Assembly (NCBI GenBank): GCA_964444385.1
Contig: CAYUHD010000037.1
Span: forward strand, 1 to 14,394
Direction: 5' to 3'
Length of the DNA: 14,394 nucleotides
From: D2472 sp964444385
Lineage (GTDB): Bacteria > Pseudomonadota > Gammaproteobacteria > Magnimaribacterales > D2472
Program-made: the position numbers and the translations under genes
The notes under the pieces: model-generated
Database searches by the model: none
Told to the model about the DNA's origin: nothing
Seen by the model: the letters and a program-made list of their open reading frames with translations, nothing else
Shown: in pieces, positions 1 through 7,441 of the stretch
Numbering within the stretch: the first letter of the stretch is position 1
How the letters are laid out: every line of letters begins with the position of its first letter

Positions 1-12
1 TTTTTTTATATC

Positions 13-36
13 TACAAGTTTCTTTACCGACTTGTA
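13..36. repeat. Perfect 7-bp inverted repeat overlapping the candidate -35 box
   Basis: TACAAGT (13-19) and ACTTGTA (30-36) are exact reverse complements separated by 10 bases. The repeat spans the candidate -35 element of the downstream operon, so it could be an operator. It could alternatively be the stem of a terminator for a gene to the left, flanked by T7 (1-7) and A7 (36-42), but neither strand has a T-run directly after the stem. Confidence 0.4.
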
Positions 37-51
37 AAAAAACCTTATATT
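23..51 (+). promoter_or_regulatory. Candidate sigma-70 promoter for the c-di-GMP operon
   Basis: A -35-like box TTTACC (23-28, 4 of 6 matches to TTGACA) is followed after 17 bases by TATATT (46-51, 5 of 6 matches to TATAAT). This predicts a start of transcription near 58 and a 5' leader of about 25 bases before the GTG at 83. In such AT-rich DNA chance matches are common, so this rests on the good spacing and position. The -35 box sits inside the inverted repeat at 13-36. Confidence 0.42.
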
Positions 52-82
52 AAAACAATAAAAACACACATATAACTAGCAA

Positions 83-550
83 GTGGATTTCAATACAATT
101 ATTTTAGTTCTGCAGACTGTTGGCCCTTTTACCGTTCTAGTCACAGTTTATTTTTTAGTTACAGAATTAAGGGAACAAAATCGAGTTGCTCGAGCAAATG
201 CTAGACAAAATATTGCTGATTCTCATCAAAAAGTAGCCCTTGCTGGCATGAAACCCATCTTAGTAGATATTAAGATTAAGCTTAGAAACAATGAAGAGTT
301 AACTAAAGAAGAGAATGCTACCTATCTTACATATTTTAGCGTGATGTTACGGGCCAGAGAGAATCAATTTTATCAATTTAAAATTGGAATGCTTGATGAA
401 AAAGAATGGAATGCGATGCTAATATCATTTAAAACGCTTTTCAAAGAACCAAAACATCTTGAAATTTGGGAATTCATTAAAATTACTTTTGCTGAAGATT
501 TTGTAGAGCTTGTTGATGAGCAGATTAAACAGAGTAAATTGTACGGTTAA
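83..550 (+). CDS. Small single-pass membrane protein of unknown function
   Basis: I do not recognise a named family. The 155-residue product has one hydrophobic segment at about residues 5-27, then a basic and polar stretch (28-50, rich in R, N, Q and A), then a mostly helical, charged domain to the end. This suggests an N-terminally anchored protein with a cytoplasmic helical domain. The start is GTG at 83: a stop codon (TAG, 77-79) lies two codons upstream in frame, and the next ATG (residue 56) would lose the membrane segment. No clear Shine-Dalgarno is visible. It is the first gene of the run, only 5 bases before the EAL gene, so it may act with the c-di-GMP proteins, for example as a membrane tether. 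That role is inference from position only. Confidence 0.75.
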   Translation: MDFNTIILVLQTVGPFTVLVTVYFLVTELREQNRVARANARQNIADSHQKVALAGMKPILVDIKIKLRNNEELTKEENATYLTYFSVMLRARENQFYQFKIGMLDEKEWNAMLISFKTLFKEPKHLEIWEFIKITFAEDFVELVDEQIKQSKLYG

Positions 551-555
551 TAAAG

Positions 556-1650
556 ATGCATACCGATCAAGAGCTTAATTATCTAACAAAATCTCTATTG
601 CATCATCCTAGTCCATATATTATTTATGAGCTCGATGGTTCAATTGCCTGGGCAAATATTGCTGCTAACTATATTTTTAACTTAACAAGTTTAGATGAGC
701 TTTCAGTTGCAAAAATTGACGAGCAAGTAAAGAAAAATTTTGGTGACTTAGAGTCTATTGCTCTTTATTACGATACTCCGATTGAAATTTCTCTTAGAGA
801 GATAAACTTTTTAATGCGTACTAGAGTCCATATGATTCCTGTTGATGTTTCTAAAGGCATCATGTTAATAGAACTTTTATGCTCATCTCGTTCAGGGCTT
901 GATGCATTAAGGAAAACCATTGATTGCATAGAAAATCATAGAATTGAATTAGCTTATCAAAAACAAGTCAATCTTGAGACAAATGAAGTTACAGGTATCG
1001 AAGCTCTCCTAAGACTTCAAGATGGAGAGGGTGGGTATTTACCCAATGATGAAATTATTCCTCAAATAGAAGGAGAGAGTCTTTTTTCTTTGGTTGTTTT
1101 GGAATCGCTCGTTCAGTTAGAAAAATTCTTTGCAGTTAAGGATAAAATTGGCTTTAAAGATGCAACTCTTTATTTGAATGTCTCAGCCCACACAATCATG
1201 CATCCTGAATTTTGTTCTATATTTACAGATTTTGTTGAAAAGCATCAACTTTCTACAAACCAGTTTGGTCTTGAGGTTACAGAAACTGCTGAACTATCAG
1301 ATATCAAAATAGCATCTGAGTCTTTAGGTTTATTAAAAGCTAAGGGAATTAAAATTGCCTTAGATGATTTTGGTGCTGGATATGCTTCTTTAAAGTATGT
1401 GAGAGATTTACCAATAGATGTTGTGAAATTAGATAAGCATTTTACATTTAATGTTTCAGATCCTTCTACAGCTCGATTAATTAGCTTTGTTTCAGAGGTG
1501 TGTGAAGACCTTAAATTAGAGATGATTGGTGAAGGAATAGAGACTGAGGAAGACAAAAAAATGATGTTAGATCTTGGATGCAAAATCGGTCAAGGTTATT
1601 TAATGCATCGACCAGATTTTTTAAATTCATTTGAAGTCAAGGAAACCTAA
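556..1650 (+). CDS. PAS-EAL domain c-di-GMP phosphodiesterase
   Basis: The 364-residue protein is predicted to hydrolyse cyclic di-GMP to pGpG. Residues about 10-110 look like a divergent PAS-type sensor domain (a YELDG-x-I-x-WAN pattern near 24-34). Residues about 125-355 form an EAL domain. The catalytic and metal-binding positions known for the family are present: E149-A-L, N208 in NVS, E240 in LEVTE, D270-D271 in the DDFGAGY loop, K291 in VKLD, E326 in GEGIE and Q346 in QGY. Catalytic activity is therefore expected. There is no transmembrane segment or GGDEF domain. The gene lies 5 bases after the small membrane protein gene and 3 bases before the diguanylate cyclase gene, so synthesis and breakdown enzymes share a transcript. 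What the PAS domain senses cannot be told from sequence. Confidence 0.92.
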   Translation: MHTDQELNYLTKSLLHHPSPYIIYELDGSIAWANIAANYIFNLTSLDELSVAKIDEQVKKNFGDLESIALYYDTPIEISLREINFLMRTRVHMIPVDVSKGIMLIELLCSSRSGLDALRKTIDCIENHRIELAYQKQVNLETNEVTGIEALLRLQDGEGGYLPNDEIIPQIEGESLFSLVVLESLVQLEKFFAVKDKIGFKDATLYLNVSAHTIMHPEFCSIFTDFVEKHQLSTNQFGLEVTETAELSDIKIASESLGLLKAKGIKIALDDFGAGYASLKYVRDLPIDVVKLDKHFTFNVSDPSTARLISFVSEVCEDLKLEMIGEGIETEEDKKMMLDLGCKIGQGYLMHRPDFLNSFEVKET

Positions 1651-1653
1651 ATT

Positions 1654-3138
1654 ATGGATAAGCTTACCCCCAAAGAGGCATCTAAGGGCGCAGAAGAAAT
1701 TGTTTTAACACAAATTAAACAGGATTTTATTACACCTGCTAATGCTATCTTTGACTATGTTGATATGGTTGAAAAAGTCCTTAATGAAGCAGAACTTAAA
1801 TTTGATGATGAGATTGAACAAATAAAATCCTCTTGTTCAAAATTAATAGATCAATATGAAGTTGCTTTTTTTCAAAATACCGGAGCTAATGCTGATTCAT
1901 CTAAAAAATCTCCTGAGGAGTACTCTGAACTGCGTCATAACCTAAGAACTCCATTAAATGCCATTATTGGATACAGTGAAATATTAATGGAGGATTATGA
2001 GGATGATCTAGAAGAGGGCACATTGGAGGATTTTCAACAAATAATAAATCTTGCTAGAGAAACAGAAACAGCAATAGAAAATTTTGTAGACTATATTAGA
2101 GGCGAGTCAATTGATCAAAAGAATGGCAACTCTTCAAATCAACTTGAATCAGCAGAAGCTCTTTTTAAATCTTTGGGCGATATAGAGTATTCCATTACAT
2201 TGGGAGATGAAATTAAAGAATCAGATATTCTGATTGTTGATGACAATGTAACAAATTGTGAAGTTTTACAAAGGCGTTTATCTATGCAAGGCCTTGCTTG
2301 TCGAACAGCTTATGATGGTAATACTGCCGTCACTGAAGTCTTTAAAAAAACACCTGATTTAATTTTACTAGATGTGATATTGCCAGATATTAATGGCTTA
2401 GAATTATTAAAAACTTTTAGAAAAGAACATAATTCAGAATCTTTACCAGTCATTATGGTCTCCGCTTTTAATGATGTTGATAGTATTTCTAAATGCATTC
2501 AACTTGGTGCACAAGATTATCTCCCAAAACCAATCAATGGGACAATTTTATTAGCTAAGGTTGTCGCCGCTTTAGAAAGAAAGTTTTGGCGTGAACGTGA
2601 AAAAGAGTTGGTAAATAAATTGCATATTCAAGCAACCACAGATCAACTTACAGGTATTTATAACCGAAGGGTTATCTTTGAAGCTTTAGATGAAGCAATG
2701 GAGAATTCAAAGAAGTCTAAAGATAGGCAATTTGCAACCATAATGTTTGATATTGATTTTTTTAAACAAGTGAACGATAACTATGGTCATGCTGGAGGCG
2801 ATGCGGTTTTAATATCCTTTGCTCAATTGCTACAAACAGAGATTTCATCACCAAATATAGTTGGTAGAATAGGTGGAGAGGAATTTTTAGCAATCTTATA
2901 TCTTAGCCTAGATGAGGCTATAGAATTTTGTACAAAATTAATTAAAAAAATTAATAATAATGTTGTTAGTTTCGAAGGCAAAGATATTAAGATCAGCTCC
3001 AGTGGCGGCGTTGCATTCTCAACAGAAACCGAAACTTCTGCTGACTTAACTAACAAGGCTGATGAAAGGCTTTATGAAGCCAAAAAGAATGGTAGGAATA
3101 GATTTAAATTAATTGATAGTGAATTAATAGGAGACTAA
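1654..3138 (+). CDS. Diguanylate cyclase with HisKA-like H-box, receiver and GGDEF domains
   Basis: This 494-residue soluble protein should make c-di-GMP from two GTP. From the N-terminus: a degenerate H-box-like segment around 20-42 (ITPANAI, with Q23 where the histidine would be); a true H-box with H95 followed by LRTPLNAIIGY (97-107) and a helical partner to about 150, but no ATPase domain; a receiver at about 190-308 (acidic D196/D197, phosphosite D240, S270, K292); and a GGDEF domain at about 325-488. The active-site motif is GGEEF (407-411), with metal ligand D366 in FDID and the NDNYGHAGGD stretch at 374-383. The usual inhibitory RxxD site just before GGEEF reads SSPN, so product inhibition at that site is not expected. 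A good Shine-Dalgarno AAGGAAA (1639-1645) lies inside the EAL gene 8 bases before the ATG. PleD/WspR-type control by receiver phosphorylation is the likely mode. Confidence 0.92.
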   Translation: MDKLTPKEASKGAEEIVLTQIKQDFITPANAIFDYVDMVEKVLNEAELKFDDEIEQIKSSCSKLIDQYEVAFFQNTGANADSSKKSPEEYSELRHNLRTPLNAIIGYSEILMEDYEDDLEEGTLEDFQQIINLARETETAIENFVDYIRGESIDQKNGNSSNQLESAEALFKSLGDIEYSITLGDEIKESDILIVDDNVTNCEVLQRRLSMQGLACRTAYDGNTAVTEVFKKTPDLILLDVILPDINGLELLKTFRKEHNSESLPVIMVSAFNDVDSISKCIQLGAQDYLPKPINGTILLAKVVAALERKFWREREKELVNKLHIQATTDQLTGIYNRRVIFEALDEAMENSKKSKDRQFATIMFDIDFFKQVNDNYGHAGGDAVLISFAQLLQTEISSPNIVGRIGGEEFLAILYLSLDEAIEFCTKLIKKINNNVVSFEGKDIKISSSGGVAFSTETETSADLTNKADERLYEAKKNGRNRFKLIDSELIGD

Positions 3139-3142
3139 TAAA

Positions 3143-3508
3143 ATGGCAAAGTTACTTTATATTGAAGACAACGAAATGAATCGAGACATGCTATCTCGGA
3201 GATTGTCACGACGAGGTTATGAAATTATCATGGCTGTTGATGGTCAATCAGGTCTTGATATGATGAGAAGTGAGGGTCCTGATCTTGTTCTCATGGATAT
3301 GGGATTGCCTGTCTTGGATGGCTGGGAGGCAACCATTCAAGCTAAAGCAGATGAATCTATTAGTTCTATTCCAATTATTGCATTAACTGCTCATGCTTTA
3401 GAATCTGATAAGCAAAGAGCTTTAGAATGCGGTGCTGATGATTTTGATACTAAGCCAATTGATTTCAAAAGATTACTAGGAAAAATAGAAACTTTAGTAG
3501 GCTCTTAG
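3143..3508 (+). CDS. Single-domain response regulator (DivK/CheY-like receiver)
   Basis: The 121-residue product is a complete receiver domain with no output domain: acidic pair E8/D9, phosphosite D52 in LMDMGLP, T82 in the IIALTAHA strand and K104 in TKPID. The DMGLPVLDGW pattern is typical of DivK-type receivers that work as shuttles or allosteric regulators. A strong Shine-Dalgarno AGGAG (3129-3133) lies 9 bases before the ATG, inside the end of the cyclase gene, so it is the last gene of this run and probably well translated. It is a candidate phosphate carrier between the facing hybrid kinase and the H-box/receiver cyclase, which is inference. Its stop codon overlaps that of the convergent kinase gene by 4 bases. 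Confidence 0.93.
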   Translation: MAKLLYIEDNEMNRDMLSRRLSRRGYEIIMAVDGQSGLDMMRSEGPDLVLMDMGLPVLDGWEATIQAKADESISSIPIIALTAHALESDKQRALECGADDFDTKPIDFKRLLGKIETLVGS

Positions 3509-6483
3509 CTTTTTACAATACCTTGGATCATTTTTGAAAGATTATCCATAGAGACATCATCTTTCTTTACAAGTCCAACCACTCTTTCTTTTAAGAGATC
3601 TTCCTGAACGTCGGTTAAATCTTTACCAGAGAAGACCAGAACAGGAGCTCTCTTGTCTTCTGGTACATCCTTAATGTAATTATCCAAGAATTCAAAACCA
3701 TCCATTCTTGGCATTTCCAGATCAAGAATAATTAATGAAGGTTTATCTTTTGTTCTTTCAAGACCTTCCTTACCGTCTCTTGCATCAATTGGTCTATATC
3801 CAGCATCCTTAAGCAATCTTGAAAGTAGTTCTCTTACATCTTTATCATCATCAATAACTAGCACTTTTTTGTCTTGAGTTTCGTTACCTAATATTCGTTT
3901 TAATGTATTAATAAAATGAGTTCTATCAAGAGGTTTAGTAAGATAGTCATTTGCTCCAAGAGATGATGCAAGGTTTGATTGGTTAAGCTGACTAATCATG
4001 ATTACCGGAATATCTTTTAACTCCTGATCAGTTTTACATTCTTTAAGTAGCGACCATCCATCTCGACCTGGCATTAATACATCAAGCAAAATTAACTTTG
4101 GTTTAACTTCACGTATAAGTTCCATTCCTTTTTCGCTATTTGTAGCTCCGAGCAAAGTAAGGTTCAATTTAGAAATAGTTCTTTTGATTAAATCATGCAT
4201 TGCGACATCATCATCTACTAATACAACTAGGTTATCTTGGTCATCAAGATTAATTACGTTGCCCTCTACCTCATCTTCATTATATTCAGGACATACTCTA
4301 GGTACAGACATGGTAAATACAGAGCCAACACCTTCTTCACTTGTTACTACAACATCACCACCCATTATTTCTGCGAATTTCTTTGAAATTGGAAGACCTA
4401 AGCCAGTTCCTCCATAATTTGCAGATGTAGAGCGTTCAGCTTGAGTGTATTCTTCAAAGACTTTAGCAACTCCTTCTGGGCTCATACCTGCGCCAGTGTC
4501 AATCACTGCAAAATCTACGAACTCAACATCGCCCTCCATTCGCAATTTAACATCCAAAGTAACGGTTCCATTTTTAGTGAATTTAAAACCATTACTTAAG
4601 AAATTAGTTAGGCATTGTCTAAGCTTAGTTTCATCTTGTGACATTGAACCCATCGCGCCATCAAGTTTAATTACAAAACCATTATCATTTTTTGCTGCTA
4701 AAGGTTCAGAGACGTCCTTGATGGTTTGGATCATATTTTCAATTTCAAAACTAGTAACAAAAAGTTCCATTTTTCCAGCTTCAATTTTAGAAAGATCTAA
4801 AATATTGTTAATTAGAGAGAGAAGATGAGTGCCTGATGAGGTAATTTTTTTAAGATCTGGTAGTAGATCGTCGTATCCTAAGTCTTCACAGTCTTCATAA
4901 AGCATTTCTCCATATCCAAGAATAGCGTTTAACGGTGTCCTTAACTCATGACTCATATTTGCAAAGAATTTTGTTTTTTGATCGCTAGCATCTCTAGCTT
5001 CATCTCTTGCTGTTTCCATTTCACTGGTCCTAGCATCTATAAGGCCATTGACCTCATCAGACATTCTTGAGAAAGCAACTAACATTAGCTCAACTGAAGC
5101 TTCTTCGCTAGAATTTCTATCTGAGCTATCTGCAAGTTCATTCATTTTTTGAATATCGTTAAGAATAAGAGTTCTAGCACTTCCATCTAGTTGGTCAGCC
5201 AAAGCTGTCATTTTTTCAATGATTACCTCATCTCTTTCATGTCTTCTTTTAGCTTGCTCTTCTCTGATTGATTCCATTTCAATAAGATGAGATTTATATG
5301 TCCCTAGAGCAGCAGACAGTTGACCTACCTCATCTTTCTCAGATGCAAGTAGACCCTTTCTTGTCGGCATTTCTTGAGAATGATCACCTTTAGTAAGCCC
5401 CTCAAGAACTTCAATGGCTTTAGTAATACCGCCGAATGTTCTTGTGGTAATGAAAGCTATTAAAGAAATAATAAAAACAACAAAAGAAATAGCTGCTACA
5501 TAAGTAAGGTTCAAAACATTTGCTGCCCTTAAAATATTTTCTCTTTCATCTTTGAAGATAAATAATTGAGCTTCGTCAGCAGATATGTATGAGCTTAAAG
5601 GTAATAGGGTGACTGAGGTTCCAAGCTCGGTGTCTTTTTGAGAATGTCGAGAACCATTAATTTGCTTAAAAGATTTAGCTTTATCTGTTAGTTTGTTAAA
5701 GTTTTCAATATCAAATAAGTCATCATCAGTATCGCCAAATTGCTGGTAATAGTCATTAAGTGAAATTAATCCTGAGTCTGTATTAATTGCAGTTCTTACC
5801 TCAAACTCATCTTCAAAGACTTCCAATCCTTTTCTTATATCTACACCTAAAGCTATAACTACTAGGGTTTGACCTTCAACTTTTATAGGAAAGCTAAGCG
5901 CTTGATTTAAAGTAGAAGCTTGCTCACCTTCTTTATCTTTAATTTTAATAATCGACTGTCTAGGTCTTGTAGATGCATCTTTTAAAAATGAATCTAGGTA
6001 ACTAAAGAAATCAGGTCGAGCTGCTGGTGAGCAAGGATCAACACCTAATAAATCTAGAGCACTTCCACAATAAATTCTTTCACCGGAAGGTTTATAAGCC
6101 ATAACATAACTTAAATTTCCGTAATCAAGCTCTTCTTCAAAAAAAAGTTCAATTAAATATTGGGCATCACCAATTCTGTCTGCACTTATAGTATCAAGCA
6201 GAGGGTTAGTATAGATATTACTAGAGGCAACTTCATCTAAAAAAATTTCTGAATCCGGATCCCAAAAAGATGCATTTTCTCCAGTTACGGGGAGCCATTT
6301 AGACATGACATCAAACGATTTATTATAAGTTTGATACCACGCTGACTCATATAGAGTTAAAAGTGATTCATTCGAAGAGTCTTCCTGAATATTTTCTCTG
6401 TATCCAAAAGAAAATATAAAGATAGCTGCCACAAGAACATTACCAATTACCCCAAATAAAAGTAACTGGAGTCTTATAGGCAT
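3505..6483 (-). CDS. Membrane hybrid sensor histidine kinase with two C-terminal receivers
   Basis: The 992-residue protein has a transmembrane helix at about 5-27, a large predicted periplasmic sensor region (28-322, family not identified, possibly Cache-like, with cysteines C139 and C151), a second helix at about 325-347, a HAMP segment to about 400, a long helical linker, a HisKA domain with phospho-acceptor H512 in SHELRTPLNAI, and an ATPase domain (N627/N631, D662 in DTGAGM, GGTGLGL at 691-697). Two receivers follow: REC1 about 751-866 (D757-D759, D801, S831, K850) and REC2 about 872-990 (D878-D880, D921, S952). REC2 has KK at 973-974 where KP is usual. There is no HPt domain, so a separate phosphotransfer protein is expected. 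Shine-Dalgarno AAGGA (complement of 6489-6493) is 5 bases before the ATG. It lies 31 bases downstream of the TonB-like gene and probably shares its transcript. Confidence 0.94.
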   Translation of the reverse strand: MPIRLQLLLFGVIGNVLVAAIFIFSFGYRENIQEDSSNESLLTLYESAWYQTYNKSFDVMSKWLPVTGENASFWDPDSEIFLDEVASSNIYTNPLLDTISADRIGDAQYLIELFFEEELDYGNLSYVMAYKPSGERIYCGSALDLLGVDPCSPAARPDFFSYLDSFLKDASTRPRQSIIKIKDKEGEQASTLNQALSFPIKVEGQTLVVIALGVDIRKGLEVFEDEFEVRTAINTDSGLISLNDYYQQFGDTDDDLFDIENFNKLTDKAKSFKQINGSRHSQKDTELGTSVTLLPLSSYISADEAQLFIFKDERENILRAANVLNLTYVAAISFVVFIISLIAFITTRTFGGITKAIEVLEGLTKGDHSQEMPTRKGLLASEKDEVGQLSAALGTYKSHLIEMESIREEQAKRRHERDEVIIEKMTALADQLDGSARTLILNDIQKMNELADSSDRNSSEEASVELMLVAFSRMSDEVNGLIDARTSEMETARDEARDASDQKTKFFANMSHELRTPLNAILGYGEMLYEDCEDLGYDDLLPDLKKITSSGTHLLSLINNILDLSKIEAGKMELFVTSFEIENMIQTIKDVSEPLAAKNDNGFVIKLDGAMGSMSQDETKLRQCLTNFLSNGFKFTKNGTVTLDVKLRMEGDVEFVDFAVIDTGAGMSPEGVAKVFEEYTQAERSTSANYGGTGLGLPISKKFAEIMGGDVVVTSEEGVGSVFTMSVPRVCPEYNEDEVEGNVINLDDQDNLVVLVDDDVAMHDLIKRTISKLNLTLLGATNSEKGMELIREVKPKLILLDVLMPGRDGWSLLKECKTDQELKDIPVIMISQLNQSNLASSLGANDYLTKPLDRTHFINTLKRILGNETQDKKVLVIDDDKDVRELLSRLLKDAGYRPIDARDGKEGLERTKDKPSLIILDLEMPRMDGFEFLDNYIKDVPEDKRAPVLVFSGKDLTDVQEDLLKERVVGLVKKDDVSMDNLSKMIQGIVKS

Positions 6484-6514
6484 TATTATCCTTCGGCTAT
6501 ATTAAAAATAGATA

Positions 6515-6889
6515 TTAGTCAGCGAGCTTAAAGATAAGATCAATTTGGACATTATTAACCTTTACCGAAGTTTCATTGTATGTTGGCGGTTCATATAAGA
6601 ATTTTCTTACGGCTTTGATAGCAGCTCTATCAAAAACACCTGCTGGACTGCTGTCTACTACATATGGATCTAAAACAGATCCATCTGTATCTACATCAAA
6701 TTCCAATCTGACAGAACCCTCAACGCCAAGTCTTATTGCCCTTCTTGGGTATTCAGGGCTGGGGCTTGATATTCTGGTAACTTCAATTTCTGTATTTTCT
6801 TCACCAACATAACCTTTATCACCAGCAAATATAGGCAAAGCAAGTAAAAATGTAAAAACAACAACAGATAGTGATTTTAAAGATTTCAT
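6515..6889 (-). CDS. Exported TonB C-terminal-domain protein
   Basis: The 124-residue product has a signal peptide (charged MKSLK start, hydrophobic 7-21, likely cleavage after FA at 22) followed directly by a TonB C-terminal-like domain. The conserved YPRRA (47-51), G-x-V-x-L-x-F (58-64), a D-x-x-G turn, FDRAAIKAVRK (86-96) and a YEPP motif (99-102) are visible. Classical TonB has an inner-membrane anchor and a proline-rich periplasmic spacer; both are absent, so this is a short free periplasmic protein rather than the energy-transducing TonB. Such stand-alone domains may bind outer-membrane or envelope partners. Its position just before the hybrid kinase raises the possibility that it feeds an envelope signal to the kinase's periplasmic domain; that is inference. 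Confidence 0.85.
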   Translation of the reverse strand: MKSLKSLSVVVFTFLLALPIFAGDKGYVGEENTEIEVTRISSPSPEYPRRAIRLGVEGSVRLEFDVDTDGSVLDPYVVDSSPAGVFDRAAIKAVRKFLYEPPTYNETSVKVNNVQIDLIFKLAD

Positions 6890-6941
6890 ATTTATTTTAT
6901 GTTAATTGTGTTAAAAAATTATAAGTAAATTTTATACGTAC

Positions 6942-6949
6942 ATTATAAT
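6942..6949. promoter_or_regulatory. Self-complementary -10-like octamer between divergent genes
   Basis: ATTATAAT is its own reverse complement and contains TATAAT on both strands (plus 6944-6949, minus 6947-6942). It lies in the 133-base spacer between the divergent TonB-like and CBS genes, 53 bases from the TonB-like start and 73 bases from the CBS start. I see no convincing -35 box at the proper distance on either strand, so the call is tentative. Confidence 0.28.
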
Positions 6950-7022
6950 ACCAAGAAATCAGATTGGGTGTTAATATCTTTCACGCAATTGTTTCAAAGC
7001 TACTGCAAAAATAAATAAAACT

Positions 7023-7424
7023 ATGAAAAGAGTTAAAGATCATTTAAATGAACAAAAATATTGGGATATTTTTACAGTTCCTGAGAACGCAAACTTGTTT
7101 GATGCTGCTACTTTAATGAATAAAAATAAAATCGGAGCTTTAATGATTCGCAAAAATGGTTCTGAGGAGCATCTTTCCAAAGCATCCGTGGTAGGCATTT
7201 TAACTGAAAGAGATCTTGTTTATGCATTATCTGGAGGTTCTAAGACTCTAGAATCTAAAACTGTAAAAGATATTATGACAAGGAAACTAATCTTTACATG
7301 CCCCGAAACTTCTAATTCCGAAGCCAAGCAATTGATGCTCAAGAATCAAATAAGGCATTTGCCTGTTTTTTCAGGAGAGCATCTAGTTGGCATTATTTCC
7401 ATGAGAGACGTTTTTAAGTCTTAG
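7023..7424 (+). CDS. Two-CBS-domain protein
   Basis: The 133-residue protein consists of a tandem pair of CBS domains, about 8-70 and 80-133, with no extra domain. Typical elements are visible: IGALMI followed by VVGILTERDL in the first repeat, and VKDIMTR, RHLPV then LVGIISMRDV in the second. CBS pairs usually bind adenine nucleotides or S-adenosyl groups and regulate an attached or partner protein. Here the stand-alone pair could act as a cytoplasmic energy-state sensor. It is the first gene of a plus-strand run, 17 bases before the MFS transporter gene; whether it controls the transporter is unknown. No clear Shine-Dalgarno precedes the ATG at 7023. Confidence 0.9.
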   Translation: MKRVKDHLNEQKYWDIFTVPENANLFDAATLMNKNKIGALMIRKNGSEEHLSKASVVGILTERDLVYALSGGSKTLESKTVKDIMTRKLIFTCPETSNSEAKQLMLKNQIRHLPVFSGEHLVGIISMRDVFKS

Positions 7425-7441
7425 ATTTTTTTTAACAACAT

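Noticed and set aside
4184..4828. Plus-strand open frames antisense to the kinase ATPase region
   Set aside because: The products are Ser/Thr/Pro-rich mirror translations of a strongly conserved kinase gene, with no ribosome site or domain.
7406..7433. AGAC...GTCT hairpin followed by eight T bases at the end of the CBS gene
   Set aside because: The stem is only 4 bp and overlaps the coding end, and the next gene starts 9 bases after the T-run, so it is too weak to call a terminator.
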